A program made the translations under genes and the position numbers. A DNA stretch of 64,000 nucleotides from Streptomyces sp. NBC_00287 (GTDB lineage Bacteria; Actinomycetota; Actinomycetes; Streptomycetales; Streptomycetaceae): positions 8,990,001 through 9,054,000 of the forward strand of contig NZ_CP108053.1 in the NCBI RefSeq assembly GCF_036173105.1, given 5' to 3'. The notes below the pieces were generated by a model. That model saw only the letters and a list, made by a program, of their open reading frames with translations, was not told the DNA's origin and ran no database searches. Shown here piece by piece: positions 54,465-63,747 of this stretch; position 1 is the stretch's first letter, and each line of letters opens with the position of its first letter.

Positions 54465-56174
54465 CTACGTCGCAGAGTTACGACGGACCCCGCGGCGGTC
54501 GGAACCGCGGCCGCCGCTGGCACCAGCGCCGCCCGTGGCTCCGCCGGCCGTCGCGCGTCGGGCGGTTCCGCGGACAGCCTTGCCGGAGGCAGCGCTGGTC
54601 CCTGTACCGGCTGCGGCCCGGCGGTCGGTGCTACGGCCGCCCGCGGCGCCGGCAGCAGTCGTAGCACCCGCTGCTCCGGTCCGGCGGGCAGTACCGCGCC
54701 CCCCGGTCGTGGAGGTCCCAGCAGCCGCGGGGGTTCGGCGGTCGGAGCCGCGGCCCCCGGTTGCGCTCGTAGTACCCGTCGCCGCTCCGGCCCGGCCACC
54801 GTTGCGGCGGCGGCCCTTGCCGGCCTCGGCGCCGGACTTCCGGCCCGGGCGGGACGCCGTCGGTTGCGTCGGCTGGGGGACCTCGATGATGACGGGCACG
54901 CCGGAGGGCTCGCGGGCGCCGGTGATGGTGGTCAGTTCCGCGTCGCTCGACGTGATGCGGGCCGTCCGGGGACGGATTCCCGCGTGCGACATGAGCTGGG
55001 TGACATCCCGCTTCTGGTCGGGCAGGACCAGCGTGACCACGCTGCCGGAGCCGCCGGCGCGGGCCGTGCGGCCGCCCCGGTGGAGGTAGTCCTTGTGGTC
55101 GGTGGGGGGATCGACGTTCACGACGAGGTCGAGGTCGTCGACGTGTATACCCCGGGCCGCGACGTTCGTCGCGACCAGCGCGGTGACCTGGCCGGTCTTG
55201 AACTGTTCCAGCGTGCGGTTGCGCTGCGGCTGGGAGCGGCCGCCGTGCAGGGCCGCCGCGCGCACACCGACGGCCAGGAGCCGCTTGGCGAGCCGGTCGG
55301 CGGACCTCTTGGTGTCCAGGAAGAGGATGACCCGGCCGTCACGGGCCGCGATACGCGTGGTGACGGCCTTCTTGTCGGTCTCGTCCAGGACATGGAGCAC
55401 GTGGTGCTCCATCGTGGACACCGCCCCCGCGGACGGGTCCACGGAGTGCACCACGGGGTCGGTCAGGAACCGCTGCACCAGGCGGTCGATGTTGCGGTCC
55501 AGAGTGGCCGAGAACAGCATCCGCTGTCCGTCGGACCGCACCTGCTGGATCACCTTGGTGATCTGCGGCAGGAAGCCCATGTCCGTCATCTGGTCGGCTT
55601 CGTCCAGCACCGTGATGCGCACGTTGCCGAGCACGCAGTCCCCGCGCTCCACAAGGTCGTTGAGCCGGCCCGGAGTCGCCACGAGGACCTCGGCGCCGCG
55701 CCGGAGCACAGCGGCCTGCTTGGTGATGGACAGCCCGCCCACCACGGTGGCCATCCGGAGGTTCACGGCCGTCGCGTAAGGCGTCAGCGCGTCCGTCACC
55801 TGCTGGGCGAGTTCACGGGTGGGCACCAGTACGAGCGCGAGGGGCGCCTTGGGCTCCGCGCGCTGTCCGGCCGTACGGGCCAGGAGCGCGAGCCCGAAGG
55901 CGAGGGTCTTGCCGGAGCCGGTGCGGCCCCGTCCCAGCAGGTCACGGCCGGCGAGCGAGTTCGGCAGCGTGGCGGCCTGGATGGGGAAGGGGGTGGTGAC
56001 GCCTTGCGCGGTGAGGGTCTTCAGCAGCCCCGCGGGCATGTCCATACCGGCGAAGTCCTCGACGGCGGGAAGTGCGGGTGTCGTGCTTTCCGGCAGCCGG
56101 AATTCCCTGGGCGACGACACGGAGGGTGAGGGGGACGAGGCGCGCCGGTTCGACTTCTGGGGCCTACGGGTCAT
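54465..56174 (-). CDS. DEAD-box RNA helicase
   Basis: This 569-residue helicase has Q-motif FPIQAATLP, motif I GRTGSGKT, Ia PTRELAQQ, Ib TPGRL, II DEADQ (a DEAD variant with Gln), III SAT and VI HRGGRTARAGG. The C-terminus from about residue 450 is low-complexity and rich in Gly, Thr, Ala and Arg with repeats such as GGRGSDRR, GGRGTARR and GGRSTDRR, similar to RGG-type RNA-binding tails. The ATG at 56174 is chosen over a longer frame. It lies downstream of the cold-shock gene on the same strand behind a strong terminator hairpin, and both would act on cold-structured RNA. Confidence 0.9.
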   Translation of the reverse strand: MTRRPQKSNRRASSPSPSVSSPREFRLPESTTPALPAVEDFAGMDMPAGLLKTLTAQGVTTPFPIQAATLPNSLAGRDLLGRGRTGSGKTLAFGLALLARTAGQRAEPKAPLALVLVPTRELAQQVTDALTPYATAVNLRMATVVGGLSITKQAAVLRRGAEVLVATPGRLNDLVERGDCVLGNVRITVLDEADQMTDMGFLPQITKVIQQVRSDGQRMLFSATLDRNIDRLVQRFLTDPVVHSVDPSAGAVSTMEHHVLHVLDETDKKAVTTRIAARDGRVILFLDTKRSADRLAKRLLAVGVRAAALHGGRSQPQRNRTLEQFKTGQVTALVATNVAARGIHVDDLDLVVNVDPPTDHKDYLHRGGRTARAGGSGSVVTLVLPDQKRDVTQLMSHAGIRPRTARITSSDAELTTITGAREPSGVPVIIEVPQPTQPTASRPGRKSGAEAGKGRRRNGGRAGAATGTTSATGGRGSDRRTPAAAGTSTTGGRGTARRTGAAGATTAAGAAGGRSTDRRAAAGTGTSAASGKAVRGTARRATAGGATGGAGASGGRGSDRRGVRRNSAT

Positions 56175-56206
56175 GCAGTGATTTGCCTTCCTGGAAACAG
56201 CACAAA

Positions 56207-56238
56207 CCGGGGTCCGCACCATGCGGTGCGGACCCCGG
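56207..56238 (-). terminator. Terminator hairpin after the cold-shock gene
   Basis: CCGGGGTCCGCACC at 56207-56220 pairs perfectly over 14 bases with 56225-56238 around a four-base loop. It lies 24 bases beyond the stop of the cold-shock gene. Confidence 0.85.
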
Positions 56239-56262
56239 TCGAGCGGATACGCGTCCGAGCGA

Positions 56263-56466
56263 TTAGGCGGGGACGATGTTCTCCGCCTGCGGGCCCTTCT
56301 GGCCCTGCGTCACGTCGAAGGAAACGCGCTGGCCTTCCTGAAGCTCACGGAAGCCCTGCGTCGCGATGTTCGAGTAGTGGGCGAAGACGTCGGGGCCGCC
56401 GCCGTCCTGCTCAATGAAGCCGAAACCCTTTTCGGCGTTGAACCACTTCACGGTTCCCTGTGCCAT
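56263..56466 (-). CDS. Cold-shock protein (CspA family)
   Basis: This 67-residue protein is a free-standing cold-shock domain: [33 protein letters not shown] with RNP1 KGFGFI and RNP2 VFAHY. GGAG ends 5 bases before the ATG. The 180 bases upstream of the ATG hold no gene and may be a regulatory leader. It is the single-domain counterpart of the domain at the end of the locus A protein, and the DEAD helicase follows it. Confidence 0.93.
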   Translation of the reverse strand: MAQGTVKWFNAEKGFGFIEQDGGGPDVFAHYSNIATQGFRELQEGQRVSFDVTQGQKGPQAENIVPA

Positions 56467-56646
56467 GACGTTCTCCTTCTGGTAGGCAGAGGCCCCATCC
56501 GGAGATGCCGGTAAAAACAAAATATGCGCCCGATGGAACATTCCCGTCAGGCGCACATAGGTTCATGGGTACCACAACTGCAACACGAAAACCGTAGCAC
56601 AGATCGGCGGCCGATGTCGATCACTGAGGCGGGCCTCACCGCCGGA

Positions 56647-58767
56647 TCAGCCCGGCTCGCCGTCGGCGGGCAGCGGCTGCTCCACCCAGATGGTTTTGCC
56701 GCGCGAAGTGGGGCGGATACCCCATCGCTCGGAGAGCTGCGCGGTGATGAAGAGCCCGCGGCCGCCCTCGTCGTTCTCCTCGGCACGTCGCAGGTGCGGC
56801 GAGGCGTCGCTCTGGTCGGTGACCTCGCAGATGAGCGTCCGGTCGCGGATGAGCCGGAGCTCGATGGGGCCCTGGGCGTACCGGAATGCATTGGTCACGA
56901 GCTCGCTGACGATGAGCGCACTGCCGTCGGCGAGGGCGTCCAGGCCCCAGTCGGAAAGGCGCGCGGTCACCTCTTTGCGCGCGCGGGATGCGGATCGCGG
57001 GTCGTTGGGGAGTGTCCACGTGGCCGTGTGATCGCTGTCCAGTGGACTGACTCGGGCCAGGAGGAGGGCGACACCCTGGGTCGGCTGCCTGAGGGCGATC
57101 GCGTCGGTGATCGCGTCGCACATGGCCTGCAGGGAGGGCGGGGGAGGTGTGGCGACGCGGCGCAGCTCGTCCACGTGCAGGGCGGAACCGTGATCGGCGT
57201 CCTGGAGCAGGGAGGTGCCGGACAGCACGAGGGTGCTGTGCTCGGGAAGGACGTGCTTCACGGCGGTGTGCCGGGCAATGCCATGGCCGAGCGGCGGACC
57301 CTGGGAGACATCAAGCAGCTCGACGCCACCGTGGGCATGGACGAGAGCGGGCGCCGGATGCCCCGCGCTGACCATCGTGCAGACGCGCCTGACAGGGTCA
57401 TAGACGGCATAGAGGCAGGTGGCGGGCGAGTCGCGGTCGGGCGAGCGTGATCCGCCGACTGTGTCCCGGGGCGCGGGTACGGGTCCTGCGGCCACGTCGT
57501 GGAGCCGCTCCATCAGCTCGTCCGGCGGGATGTCGAGCTGGGACAGGGCCGCGACGGCCGCTCGCAGTTCGGCCATGGATGCGACGGCGTCGAGGCGGTC
57601 CCCGGGGCTGTCCCCGGCCACGAGGGCGACGCGAGCACCGGACAGCGGGATGACGTCGAACCAGCCGGCGTCCGTGCCCGTGGGCAGGTAGGCGTGGGCG
57701 GTCTCCACGGCGGGGGAGCTGGACGTCGCGGACTGCCGGACGTGGTGGTGCAGCATCCGGGCGGCGGCCAGCTCGCGGTGGTACAACCGGGCGTTGTCCA
57801 GACACAGGGCCGTGTACGCCGACAACTGCTCCGCCAGTGCCAGGTCGTCGGCCTCGAAGGGAGCCGGATTTCGCCAGCGGTAGAAACGGGCGAGTCCCAG
57901 CAGCCCGCCGCGTGCCCGCAGCGGCATCACCATCATCGAATGGACACCGGTGGCGAGGAGCGCCGCCTCTCGAATACGGGTGGGGTCCAGCCACGTATTG
58001 TCCGGGTCCGGGAGGCGGACCACCCGAGGCGCCAGGGTGGACAGCACCTGTTGGTAGGGCGTGCCGATGGGGTGGATGTCGGCCTCTCCCATGGTGCGCG
58101 GGTCCGGGGCGTGGGCGCCGACGCCGGCCGGCGCATGGAAGCCCACGCGACGCAGCAGCGCGCTCTCATTCATGGCCAAGGGAGCCGAGGTCTCGCCGCG
58201 CAGTACGGGGTCGAGTACGTCCACGGCCACTGCGTCGGCCAGCTGCGGCACGGCCAGGTCGCACATCTCCTCGGCCGTACGGAACATGTCGAGCGTGGTC
58301 CCGACGCTGACGGCGGCTCGGTTCAGCAGTCCGAGGCCGGCCTGCACACGGGTCTGCGCGCTGATGTCGGTGACCGCCGACGACATCCCCAGGACCGTGC
58401 CGTCCGTGTCGTCCAGACGGAAGAGGGCCACGGAAAGCACGAGCTCTGCCGCTGGATTCCGAGGGGACCTTGCGTGGACGTGCAGGTCGAGCACCGGATT
58501 CCCGGTCTCCAGAACACTTCTGGCCGTGTGGAGCACAAAGTCGGGGTCGGTGACGGCGAAGGCGTGCAGTACCTCATGGAGCGGTCGGCCCACCAGCTCC
58601 TCCAACGCGACGTTCTCGATACGGCGGGCGGCGGTGTTGGCCCGGACCAGCCGCAGCTCCGTGTCCCAGACCTGGAGGCCGATCGGCGACTGCGAGAAGA
58701 GGGCGGACAGCAGCGCGTCGTCCAGACTCCTTCCCGCCGACGTCCGTCCACGGTGCGGCGTACTCAC
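56647..58767 (-). CDS. PAS/GAF protein with SpoIIE-like phosphatase and HATPase domains
   Basis: This 706-residue protein has a PAS domain (SPIGLQVWDTELRLVRANTAARRIENVALEELVGRPL), a GAF domain (residues about 170-340, with HSMMVMPLRARGGLLGLARF), a SpoIIE/PP2C-like domain (340-560) and a HATPase at the end with VSELVTNAFRYAQGPIELRL and DEGGRGLFITAQLS. In the phosphatase the usual GDVxGHG reads GDSPGDRLDA, while YAVYDP and SAGHPAPAL are kept. Activity is therefore doubtful, and the protein may be a regulator of an anti-sigma pathway. Confidence 0.85.
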   Translation of the reverse strand: MSTPHRGRTSAGRSLDDALLSALFSQSPIGLQVWDTELRLVRANTAARRIENVALEELVGRPLHEVLHAFAVTDPDFVLHTARSVLETGNPVLDLHVHARSPRNPAAELVLSVALFRLDDTDGTVLGMSSAVTDISAQTRVQAGLGLLNRAAVSVGTTLDMFRTAEEMCDLAVPQLADAVAVDVLDPVLRGETSAPLAMNESALLRRVGFHAPAGVGAHAPDPRTMGEADIHPIGTPYQQVLSTLAPRVVRLPDPDNTWLDPTRIREAALLATGVHSMMVMPLRARGGLLGLARFYRWRNPAPFEADDLALAEQLSAYTALCLDNARLYHRELAAARMLHHHVRQSATSSSPAVETAHAYLPTGTDAGWFDVIPLSGARVALVAGDSPGDRLDAVASMAELRAAVAALSQLDIPPDELMERLHDVAAGPVPAPRDTVGGSRSPDRDSPATCLYAVYDPVRRVCTMVSAGHPAPALVHAHGGVELLDVSQGPPLGHGIARHTAVKHVLPEHSTLVLSGTSLLQDADHGSALHVDELRRVATPPPPSLQAMCDAITDAIALRQPTQGVALLLARVSPLDSDHTATWTLPNDPRSASRARKEVTARLSDWGLDALADGSALIVSELVTNAFRYAQGPIELRLIRDRTLICEVTDQSDASPHLRRAEENDEGGRGLFITAQLSERWGIRPTSRGKTIWVEQPLPADGEPG

Positions 58768-58962
58768 AAGACGGGCCTCCTCGCGGTTGAAGCGGATGCG
58801 GAAACCGTCTGCTGAACAACATCCTGCTGAAGAACATCAAAGACCCCACCATGAGACATTTCCATTCGATACGCCTCAAAGTCTCCGCCGGTACGCGGCA
58901 GCGCTCGCACGCCTGGTGCGCGAGCGCCCCAGGTCAGGGTCTCGCAGGAGGGCGATAAAACC

Positions 58963-59682
58963 GTGCGACCGTCGGGCATGCTCGTCCGCTGCCTCCGGCG
59001 CCCGATCGGTGTCTGGCCGGCCGTGTGCGTCACCGTGGCCGTGCTCGCGGTGACCAACGTCGCCAACCATCGCTGGGCGTCCCCCATCGAGCCGGTGACG
59101 GCGGTCGCGGTCAGCGCGCTGCTGTTCGGCGTCCTGTGGTGGGCCGGCGGCACCTGGGCGGAAGCGGGGCTGGACCCGGCGTCATGGGCGCGTGGCGCGC
59201 GCTGGGCAGGGGTGCTGGTCGGCATCGTCGCGGTGGTCTACCTGGCCGGTGCGCTGCTGCCGATGACGCGTGACCTCTTCGAGGACGAGCGCTACGACCG
59301 GCTGACGGGGGCGCAAGTGGCGTGGCGGGTGCTGGTCACGGTCCCCTTCGGCACGGTCCTGCTGGAGGAAGTGGCCTTTCGCGGAGTGCTGTACGGCCTG
59401 CTGCTGCGGGCGCGCGGCGTTGTGTGGGCCACGGCGGTGTCGAGCACGCTGTTCGGCCTGTGGCACGTTCTGCCGTCCCTGCATCTGACGGCGGCGAAGC
59501 CGGCTTTGACACCGGTGTTCGGAGACGCTCCGCTGGGCGTGGTGGCGGCCGTACTGTTCACCGCGGCCGCGGGCGTGCTCTTCTGCGAACTGCGCCGCCG
59601 CAGTGGGAGTCTGCTGGCGCCGATGGGCCTGCACTGGGCGGTCAACGCGCTCGGCTACGTAGCGGGCTTCCTCCTGCGATGA
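58963..59682 (+). CDS. CPBP intramembrane metalloprotease
   Basis: This 239-residue membrane protein has the CPBP (CAAX/bacteriocin-processing) motifs LLEEVAFRGVLYGLL (EExxFRG), FGLWHVLPS (FxxxH) and LHWAVNALG (HxxxN), with about seven hydrophobic segments. The GTG at 58963 has AGGAGGG 10 bases upstream; an ATG at 58978 is possible. The substrate is unknown. Confidence 0.88.
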   Translation: MRPSGMLVRCLRRPIGVWPAVCVTVAVLAVTNVANHRWASPIEPVTAVAVSALLFGVLWWAGGTWAEAGLDPASWARGARWAGVLVGIVAVVYLAGALLPMTRDLFEDERYDRLTGAQVAWRVLVTVPFGTVLLEEVAFRGVLYGLLLRARGVVWATAVSSTLFGLWHVLPSLHLTAAKPALTPVFGDAPLGVVAAVLFTAAAGVLFCELRRRSGSLLAPMGLHWAVNALGYVAGFLLR

Positions 59683-59706
59683 CCGGGTGCCTGCCGCTGC
59701 CGTCTC

Positions 59707-60207
59707 TCAGGCCGAGGAGGCAGACACCGGGAACAGCATGCAGCTGCTGGTGGCGTGGGCGAGCAGGCGGTCCTCCGCGTCGACCAGCTTGGCCTCGGCG
59801 AGCGCAGTCCGCCGACCCCGGTTGACGACCGTGCCGATGGCCCGGACCCTGCCCGTGTCCACGGTGATCCGCTTCAGGAACTTCACGTTCAGGTCGAGCG
59901 AGGTGTACCCCATGCCCGGCGGGAGCGTGGACTGGACGGCGCAGCCCGCCGCCGAGTCGAGCAGGGTGGCGTAGACGCCGCCGTGCACGCTGCCGATCGG
60001 GTTGTAGTGCTCCTCGCCCGGCGTCAGCGAGAACACCGCCCTGCCCTCCTCCACCTCGTCGAGCGTGAAGTCGAGGGTGGACGAGATGGGGGGCGAGGGC
60101 AGCCGGCCCGCCAGCATCTCGCGCAGGAAGTCCATGCCGGAGGCGCCCCCGACAGCGGCCGCCGTGACGGCGGGGTCCTCCCACTCGTACGTACGTGTCC
60201 GTCCCAT
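59707..60207 (-). CDS. PaaI-type hotdog thioesterase
   Basis: This 166-residue protein has the hotdog motif HYNPIGSVHGGVYATLLDSAAGCAV, with GxxHGG as the signature, and LNVKFLKRITVDTGRVRAIGTVVNRGRR. It would hydrolyse an acyl-CoA of unknown chain. It diverges from the HxlR regulator at 60301, which may control it. Confidence 0.87.
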   Translation of the reverse strand: MGRTRTYEWEDPAVTAAAVGGASGMDFLREMLAGRLPSPPISSTLDFTLDEVEEGRAVFSLTPGEEHYNPIGSVHGGVYATLLDSAAGCAVQSTLPPGMGYTSLDLNVKFLKRITVDTGRVRAIGTVVNRGRRTALAEAKLVDAEDRLLAHATSSCMLFPVSASSA

Positions 60208-60288
60208 GCCTGAGCATCCTCCCCGCTGGCTTCGTCGATCGAAGCTAGCCCTGCCCGCACCTGACTGTCAATGACGAAGCCAGGGTTC

Positions 60289-60294
60289 TATGAT
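60289..60294 (+). promoter_or_regulatory. -10-like TATGAT, leaderless-type start for HxlR
   Basis: TATGAT ends 6 bases before the ATG at 60301, and no Shine-Dalgarno is present. That fits transcription starting at the ATG. A weak TGTCAA lies 17 bases upstream. Confidence 0.45.
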
Positions 60295-60300
60295 GTCGGG

Positions 60301-60768
60301 ATGGAGTGGCTCGACGTCAGCACCGACAACTGTCCCGTCCAGCGCACGCTCGACGTGGTCGGCGAGAAGTGGACGCTGCTGATCCTGCGCGACGCGGCCA
60401 ACGGCGTACGCCGGTTCGACGACTTCCGCCGTCATATCGGCCTGTCCGACGCGGTCCTGAGCGACCGGCTCCGCAAGCTGACCGCGGCCGGCATCCTCAC
60501 GACCGTTCCCTACCGGGAGCCGGGCAGCCGCGCGCGCAACGAGTACCGGCTCACCCGCAAGGGATGGGACCTCTGGCCCGTCCTGGTCGCCCTGCGCCAG
60601 TGGGGCGAGACGTACGATCCGGACCCCTCGGGCCCGGTCCTGGACATGCGCCACGCCGACTGCGGGGCCCCGGTGCACGTCGTCGTCGAGTGCGCGGAGG
60701 AGCACGTCGCGCTGGCGCCCAGGGAGGTCGCCGCCAAGCCGGGACCGGGCGCCCGGCGCCTGCGCTGA
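60301..60768 (+). CDS. HxlR-family transcriptional regulator
   Basis: This 155-residue protein has the HxlR winged helix with CPVQRTLDVVGEKWTLLILRDAANGVRRFDDFRRHIGLSDAVLSDRLRKL; the CP-x-x-R opening with Cys is typical and can be redox-active. The ATG at 60301 follows a -10-like TATGAT; the in-frame ATG at 60271 would add ten residues. It diverges from the thioesterase gene. Confidence 0.83.
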   Translation: MEWLDVSTDNCPVQRTLDVVGEKWTLLILRDAANGVRRFDDFRRHIGLSDAVLSDRLRKLTAAGILTTVPYREPGSRARNEYRLTRKGWDLWPVLVALRQWGETYDPDPSGPVLDMRHADCGAPVHVVVECAEEHVALAPREVAAKPGPGARRLR

Positions 60769-60813
60769 GACCGGGGGCGCATCCTCACGCAAGCATCCGA
60801 GGGGGCGAGGCAG

Positions 60814-61020
60814 TCACGGTCGGGTTTGTGGCGCCACGGCGGCCATGGCCTTGTCGAGGGCGGCGGCGGTGATCGCCCGCAGGGTCGGGTCCCCGGCGGG
60901 GTAGGGGGTTCCGGCCGCGGCGGCGCGTTCGCTCAGCGCGGCGACGATCACGTCCTGCATCTGCTGCTGCTTCGACAGGTAGCCGGCGAGCAGGTTCGGC
61001 GTACTGAAGATGACCCGCTG
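60814..61020 (-). pseudogene. Truncated TetR-like regulator, C-terminal remnant
   Basis: The minus strand from about 61020 to 60814 reads RVIFSTPNLLAGYLSKQQQMQDVIVAALSERAAAAGTPYPAGDP, typical of the C-terminal ligand domain of TetR-family regulators, and ends at TGA 60814-60816. No N-terminal HTH is present upstream, so the gene is a 3' remnant. It meets a different remnant on the plus strand at about 61018, which marks a recombination point. Confidence 0.6.
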
Positions 61021-61150
61021 GATCGGCGGATCGACATCGTCGTCGTCGAACCCGGATCGATCCGCACCGGATGGGGCGCCATCGCCGCCGAGACGCTCAA
61101 GGAGACCTCCAGCAAGGGCGCGTACGCGACCATGGTCGGCAAGGTCGCCA
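61018..61150 (+). pseudogene. SDR gene C-terminal remnant
   Basis: The plus strand codes for RIDIVVVEPGSIRTGWGAIAAETLKETS, the PG-xIRT-region seen near the C-terminus of classical short-chain dehydrogenases, without the Rossmann or YxxxK parts. The similarity then fades before the convergent LysR stop at 61159. It is a truncated fragment; with the TetR remnant it fills the 390-base gap between the HxlR and LysR genes. Confidence 0.55.
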
Positions 61151-61158
61151 CCAATTGT

Positions 61159-62058
61159 TCAGGCGTCCGGACTCGGGGGAGGGTAGGCGGCGAGCACGAG
61201 GTCGATGAGAGCTTTGGCCGCGGCGGACGGGCGACGGTCGGCCGCGGTGATCAGCGAGGGCACGAACAGCGGTTCTGGCCGCACCCTCCGCAGGGTGACA
61301 CTGCGCGAGCCCGAGGCCACTGACGCGCTCAGAAACGCGAATCCGAAGCCTGCTCTGACGAGTTCGACGACGGTGGGGATGTCGGCCACTTCGACGGCGA
61401 CCACGCGCCGCAGACCGTTTTCCTGGAACAGCCGGTCGACGCTGAGGCGGGTGCCCCATCCGGAGGGAACGTCCACGAACGGCTCGCCGTCGAGCTCGTC
61501 GAGCGCAATGACCTTGCGCTTGGCGAACGGGTGGTCGTCCGGACAGGCCAGCAACATCGGCTCGGACGCCAGCGGGTGCACCGTCAGGCCAGGCGGATAG
61601 TCACTGGGCAACGCGGCGAAGGCCAGGTCGAGTCTGCCGTCGATCACCTGGTTGACCAGCTCGACGGAACCGCCCAGGGCGGCGCTCGGGATGATCTGGA
61701 CCTGCGGGCGTTCCCGGTGGAAGCGGGTCAGCACGGCGGCCAGGTCGATCACGGTCATCGAGTGCATGATGCCCACCCGCACCGAGCCGCGGAGTCCCCC
61801 GTGCACGGCGGCGACGGCGTCCCGGGCGGCGTCCGCAGCGGACAGTGTGTTGCGTGCCTCGACGAGGAGCGCCCGGCCGGAGTCGGTGAGTTCGACGTGG
61901 TGCGTGGTGCGATCGAACAGCTGGCTGCCGAGCTCGCGTTCCAGTGACCGGATCGAAACGGACAGCGCCGACTGTCCGAGATGGACGCGGGCGGCGGCGC
62001 GAGTGAAGCTGCGCTCCTCGGCGACGGCGACGAAGTGTTCCAGGTGCCGCAGCTCCAC
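61159..62058 (-). CDS. LysR-family transcriptional regulator
   Basis: This 299-residue protein begins with ELRHLEHFVAVAEERSFTRAAARVHLGQSALSVSIRSLERELGSQLF, the LysR HTH, and has a cofactor domain with SVRVGIMHSMTVIDLAAVL and DLAFAALPSDYPPGL. The GTG at 62058 has CCGGAG 6 bases upstream. It diverges from the MFS gene, with 135 bases between; TTCTTCGAAATTCTT in that gap is a possible T-N11-A operator. Confidence 0.86.
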   Translation of the reverse strand: MELRHLEHFVAVAEERSFTRAAARVHLGQSALSVSIRSLERELGSQLFDRTTHHVELTDSGRALLVEARNTLSAADAARDAVAAVHGGLRGSVRVGIMHSMTVIDLAAVLTRFHRERPQVQIIPSAALGGSVELVNQVIDGRLDLAFAALPSDYPPGLTVHPLASEPMLLACPDDHPFAKRKVIALDELDGEPFVDVPSGWGTRLSVDRLFQENGLRRVVAVEVADIPTVVELVRAGFGFAFLSASVASGSRSVTLRRVRPEPLFVPSLITAADRRPSAAAKALIDLVLAAYPPPSPDA

Positions 62059-62193
62059 GTCATGCTCCGGATCAATGACTTTCTTCGAAATTCTTTGTTG
62101 GACAGCATAACCGCACCACAGGAGGCTGAAGGGGCTGGGCGCGGCAACGGGCTGCGGCCATCGATCGTCTATCGCGACAAGGACACCCCCTTC

Positions 62194-63489
62194 ATGTCTT
62201 CTGTCATCAGCGCCGGAGGTGAGCGGGCCGGGCTCGGTCACCTGCACCCCTCGCATCCCGCGCATCCGCGACGCCGCCTGCACCACTCGTTCGGTTTCTG
62301 GGCCGCGACGCTGGCCTTCCTGGTGAACATGGGTTTCTCGGCGGTCCCGACGCCGCTGTATGTGCTGTACCAGCAGCGCGACCACTTCTCCACGATCATG
62401 CTCACCGTCGTGTACGCCGTGTACGCGGTCGGGGTGATCGTCAGCCTGTTCCTCGGCGGTCACCTGTCCGACTGGGTGGGGCGCAAGTGGGTGTTCGTGC
62501 CCGCGCTGCTGCTCAACGTGGTCAGCGCAGTGATCTTCCTGCTCGCGCCGAGCCTGTCCGGACTGATGGTCGCCAGGATCATCTCCGGCATATCCATCGG
62601 CCTCACGACGGCCACGGCCACCGCCTACCTCGGTGAGCTGCACATCGGGGTGCTCGGCGGCGACACGAGCTCGCCGCGCCGCGCCCAGGTCGTCGCCACC
62701 GCGGCCAACCTGGGCGGCATCGGCGTCGGCCCGCTGGCCGCCGGCCTGCTGGCCGAGTACGCGCCGCAACCGCTGCGCCTGCCCTACATCCTGTTCGCCG
62801 CCGTGCTGCTGGTGCTGGCCCTCCTGGTCGCGCTCTCACCGGAGACCGCGGACCGGCCGGTTCCCGCCCCGCGCTACCGGCCGCAGCGGATCGCCGTACC
62901 GCGGCACGCTCGTGGGATGTTCTTCGCCGCCACCGCCACGGGCCTTGCCTCGTTCTCCGTCTACGGCGTGTTCAACTCGCTGGCTCCGAGTTTCCTGGCC
63001 GGCACGCTGCACCAGGGCTCGCACGCGGTGGCCGGCGCGGTGGCATTCGCCGCGTTCGCCGCGGGCGCCGTCGCACAGATCGCACTGAGCCGGGCCGACC
63101 TGCAACTGTCTCTCCGCATCGGCCCGTTCCTCCTCATCCCGGGCCTCGCGCTCCTTGCAGGCGGGATGTGGCTGCCGAACCTGGCGACGTTCGTGATCGG
63201 TGGCGTGCTCACCGGCGCCGGAGGAGGTCTGGCCTTTCGGGGTGCGCTGGTCGCCGCGGGGTCGACGGCCCCGCCGGAGTCTCGGGCCGAGGTGCTTTCC
63301 GGCTTCTTTCTCGGCGGGTACATCGGGCTGTCGGTTCCGGTCGTGGGGCTGGGCATCGCCACGCAGTACGTGTCTGCTCGCCTGGTGATGCTGGTGTTCG
63401 TGGTGCTCGTGGCCGCCGCCGTGGTGCTGTGCACCCGCTCGGTGCTCGCGCAGCACGCCCAGGGCGACACGGGGGTGCGACCCGAGTGA
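62194..63489 (+). CDS. MFS transporter
   Basis: This 431-residue protein has eleven or twelve hydrophobic helices and the MFS loop motif GGHLSDWVGRKWVF between helices 2 and 3. A further GLTTATATAYLGEL is in helix 5. The ATG at 62194 has AAGGA 10 bases upstream. The divergent LysR regulator suggests ligand-induced expression; the substrate is unknown. Confidence 0.87.
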   Translation: MSSVISAGGERAGLGHLHPSHPAHPRRRLHHSFGFWAATLAFLVNMGFSAVPTPLYVLYQQRDHFSTIMLTVVYAVYAVGVIVSLFLGGHLSDWVGRKWVFVPALLLNVVSAVIFLLAPSLSGLMVARIISGISIGLTTATATAYLGELHIGVLGGDTSSPRRAQVVATAANLGGIGVGPLAAGLLAEYAPQPLRLPYILFAAVLLVLALLVALSPETADRPVPAPRYRPQRIAVPRHARGMFFAATATGLASFSVYGVFNSLAPSFLAGTLHQGSHAVAGAVAFAAFAAGAVAQIALSRADLQLSLRIGPFLLIPGLALLAGGMWLPNLATFVIGGVLTGAGGGLAFRGALVAAGSTAPPESRAEVLSGFFLGGYIGLSVPVVGLGIATQYVSARLVMLVFVVLVAAAVVLCTRSVLAQHAQGDTGVRPE

Positions 63490-63747
63490 CCTGGTCGCTG
63501 ACAAGAGTGACCTGGTGGCGATCGAGAAGGACAACTCCCGCATGCCGTAGAGCAGCCGCGCGTGCGCCTGAAGGGGGAAACAGCCACGACCACCACCAAT
63601 TCACCCCGGCCGGCAGCTCTTGGGCCGGCTCCGACGGAGAGGGGCCTTCGATGCCTCGGTCCATCACCAACACTCTGGTCTCCACTGCGGCCAGAACCGC
63701 GACGGTAGGCGGTAGAACCGGCCGACACCGCGGACAGCGCGCAGAGG

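Noticed and set aside
63484-63516. Direct repeat of GAGTGACCTGGT after the MFS stop
   Set aside because: Only 12 bases, no integrase nearby, so no support for an attachment site.
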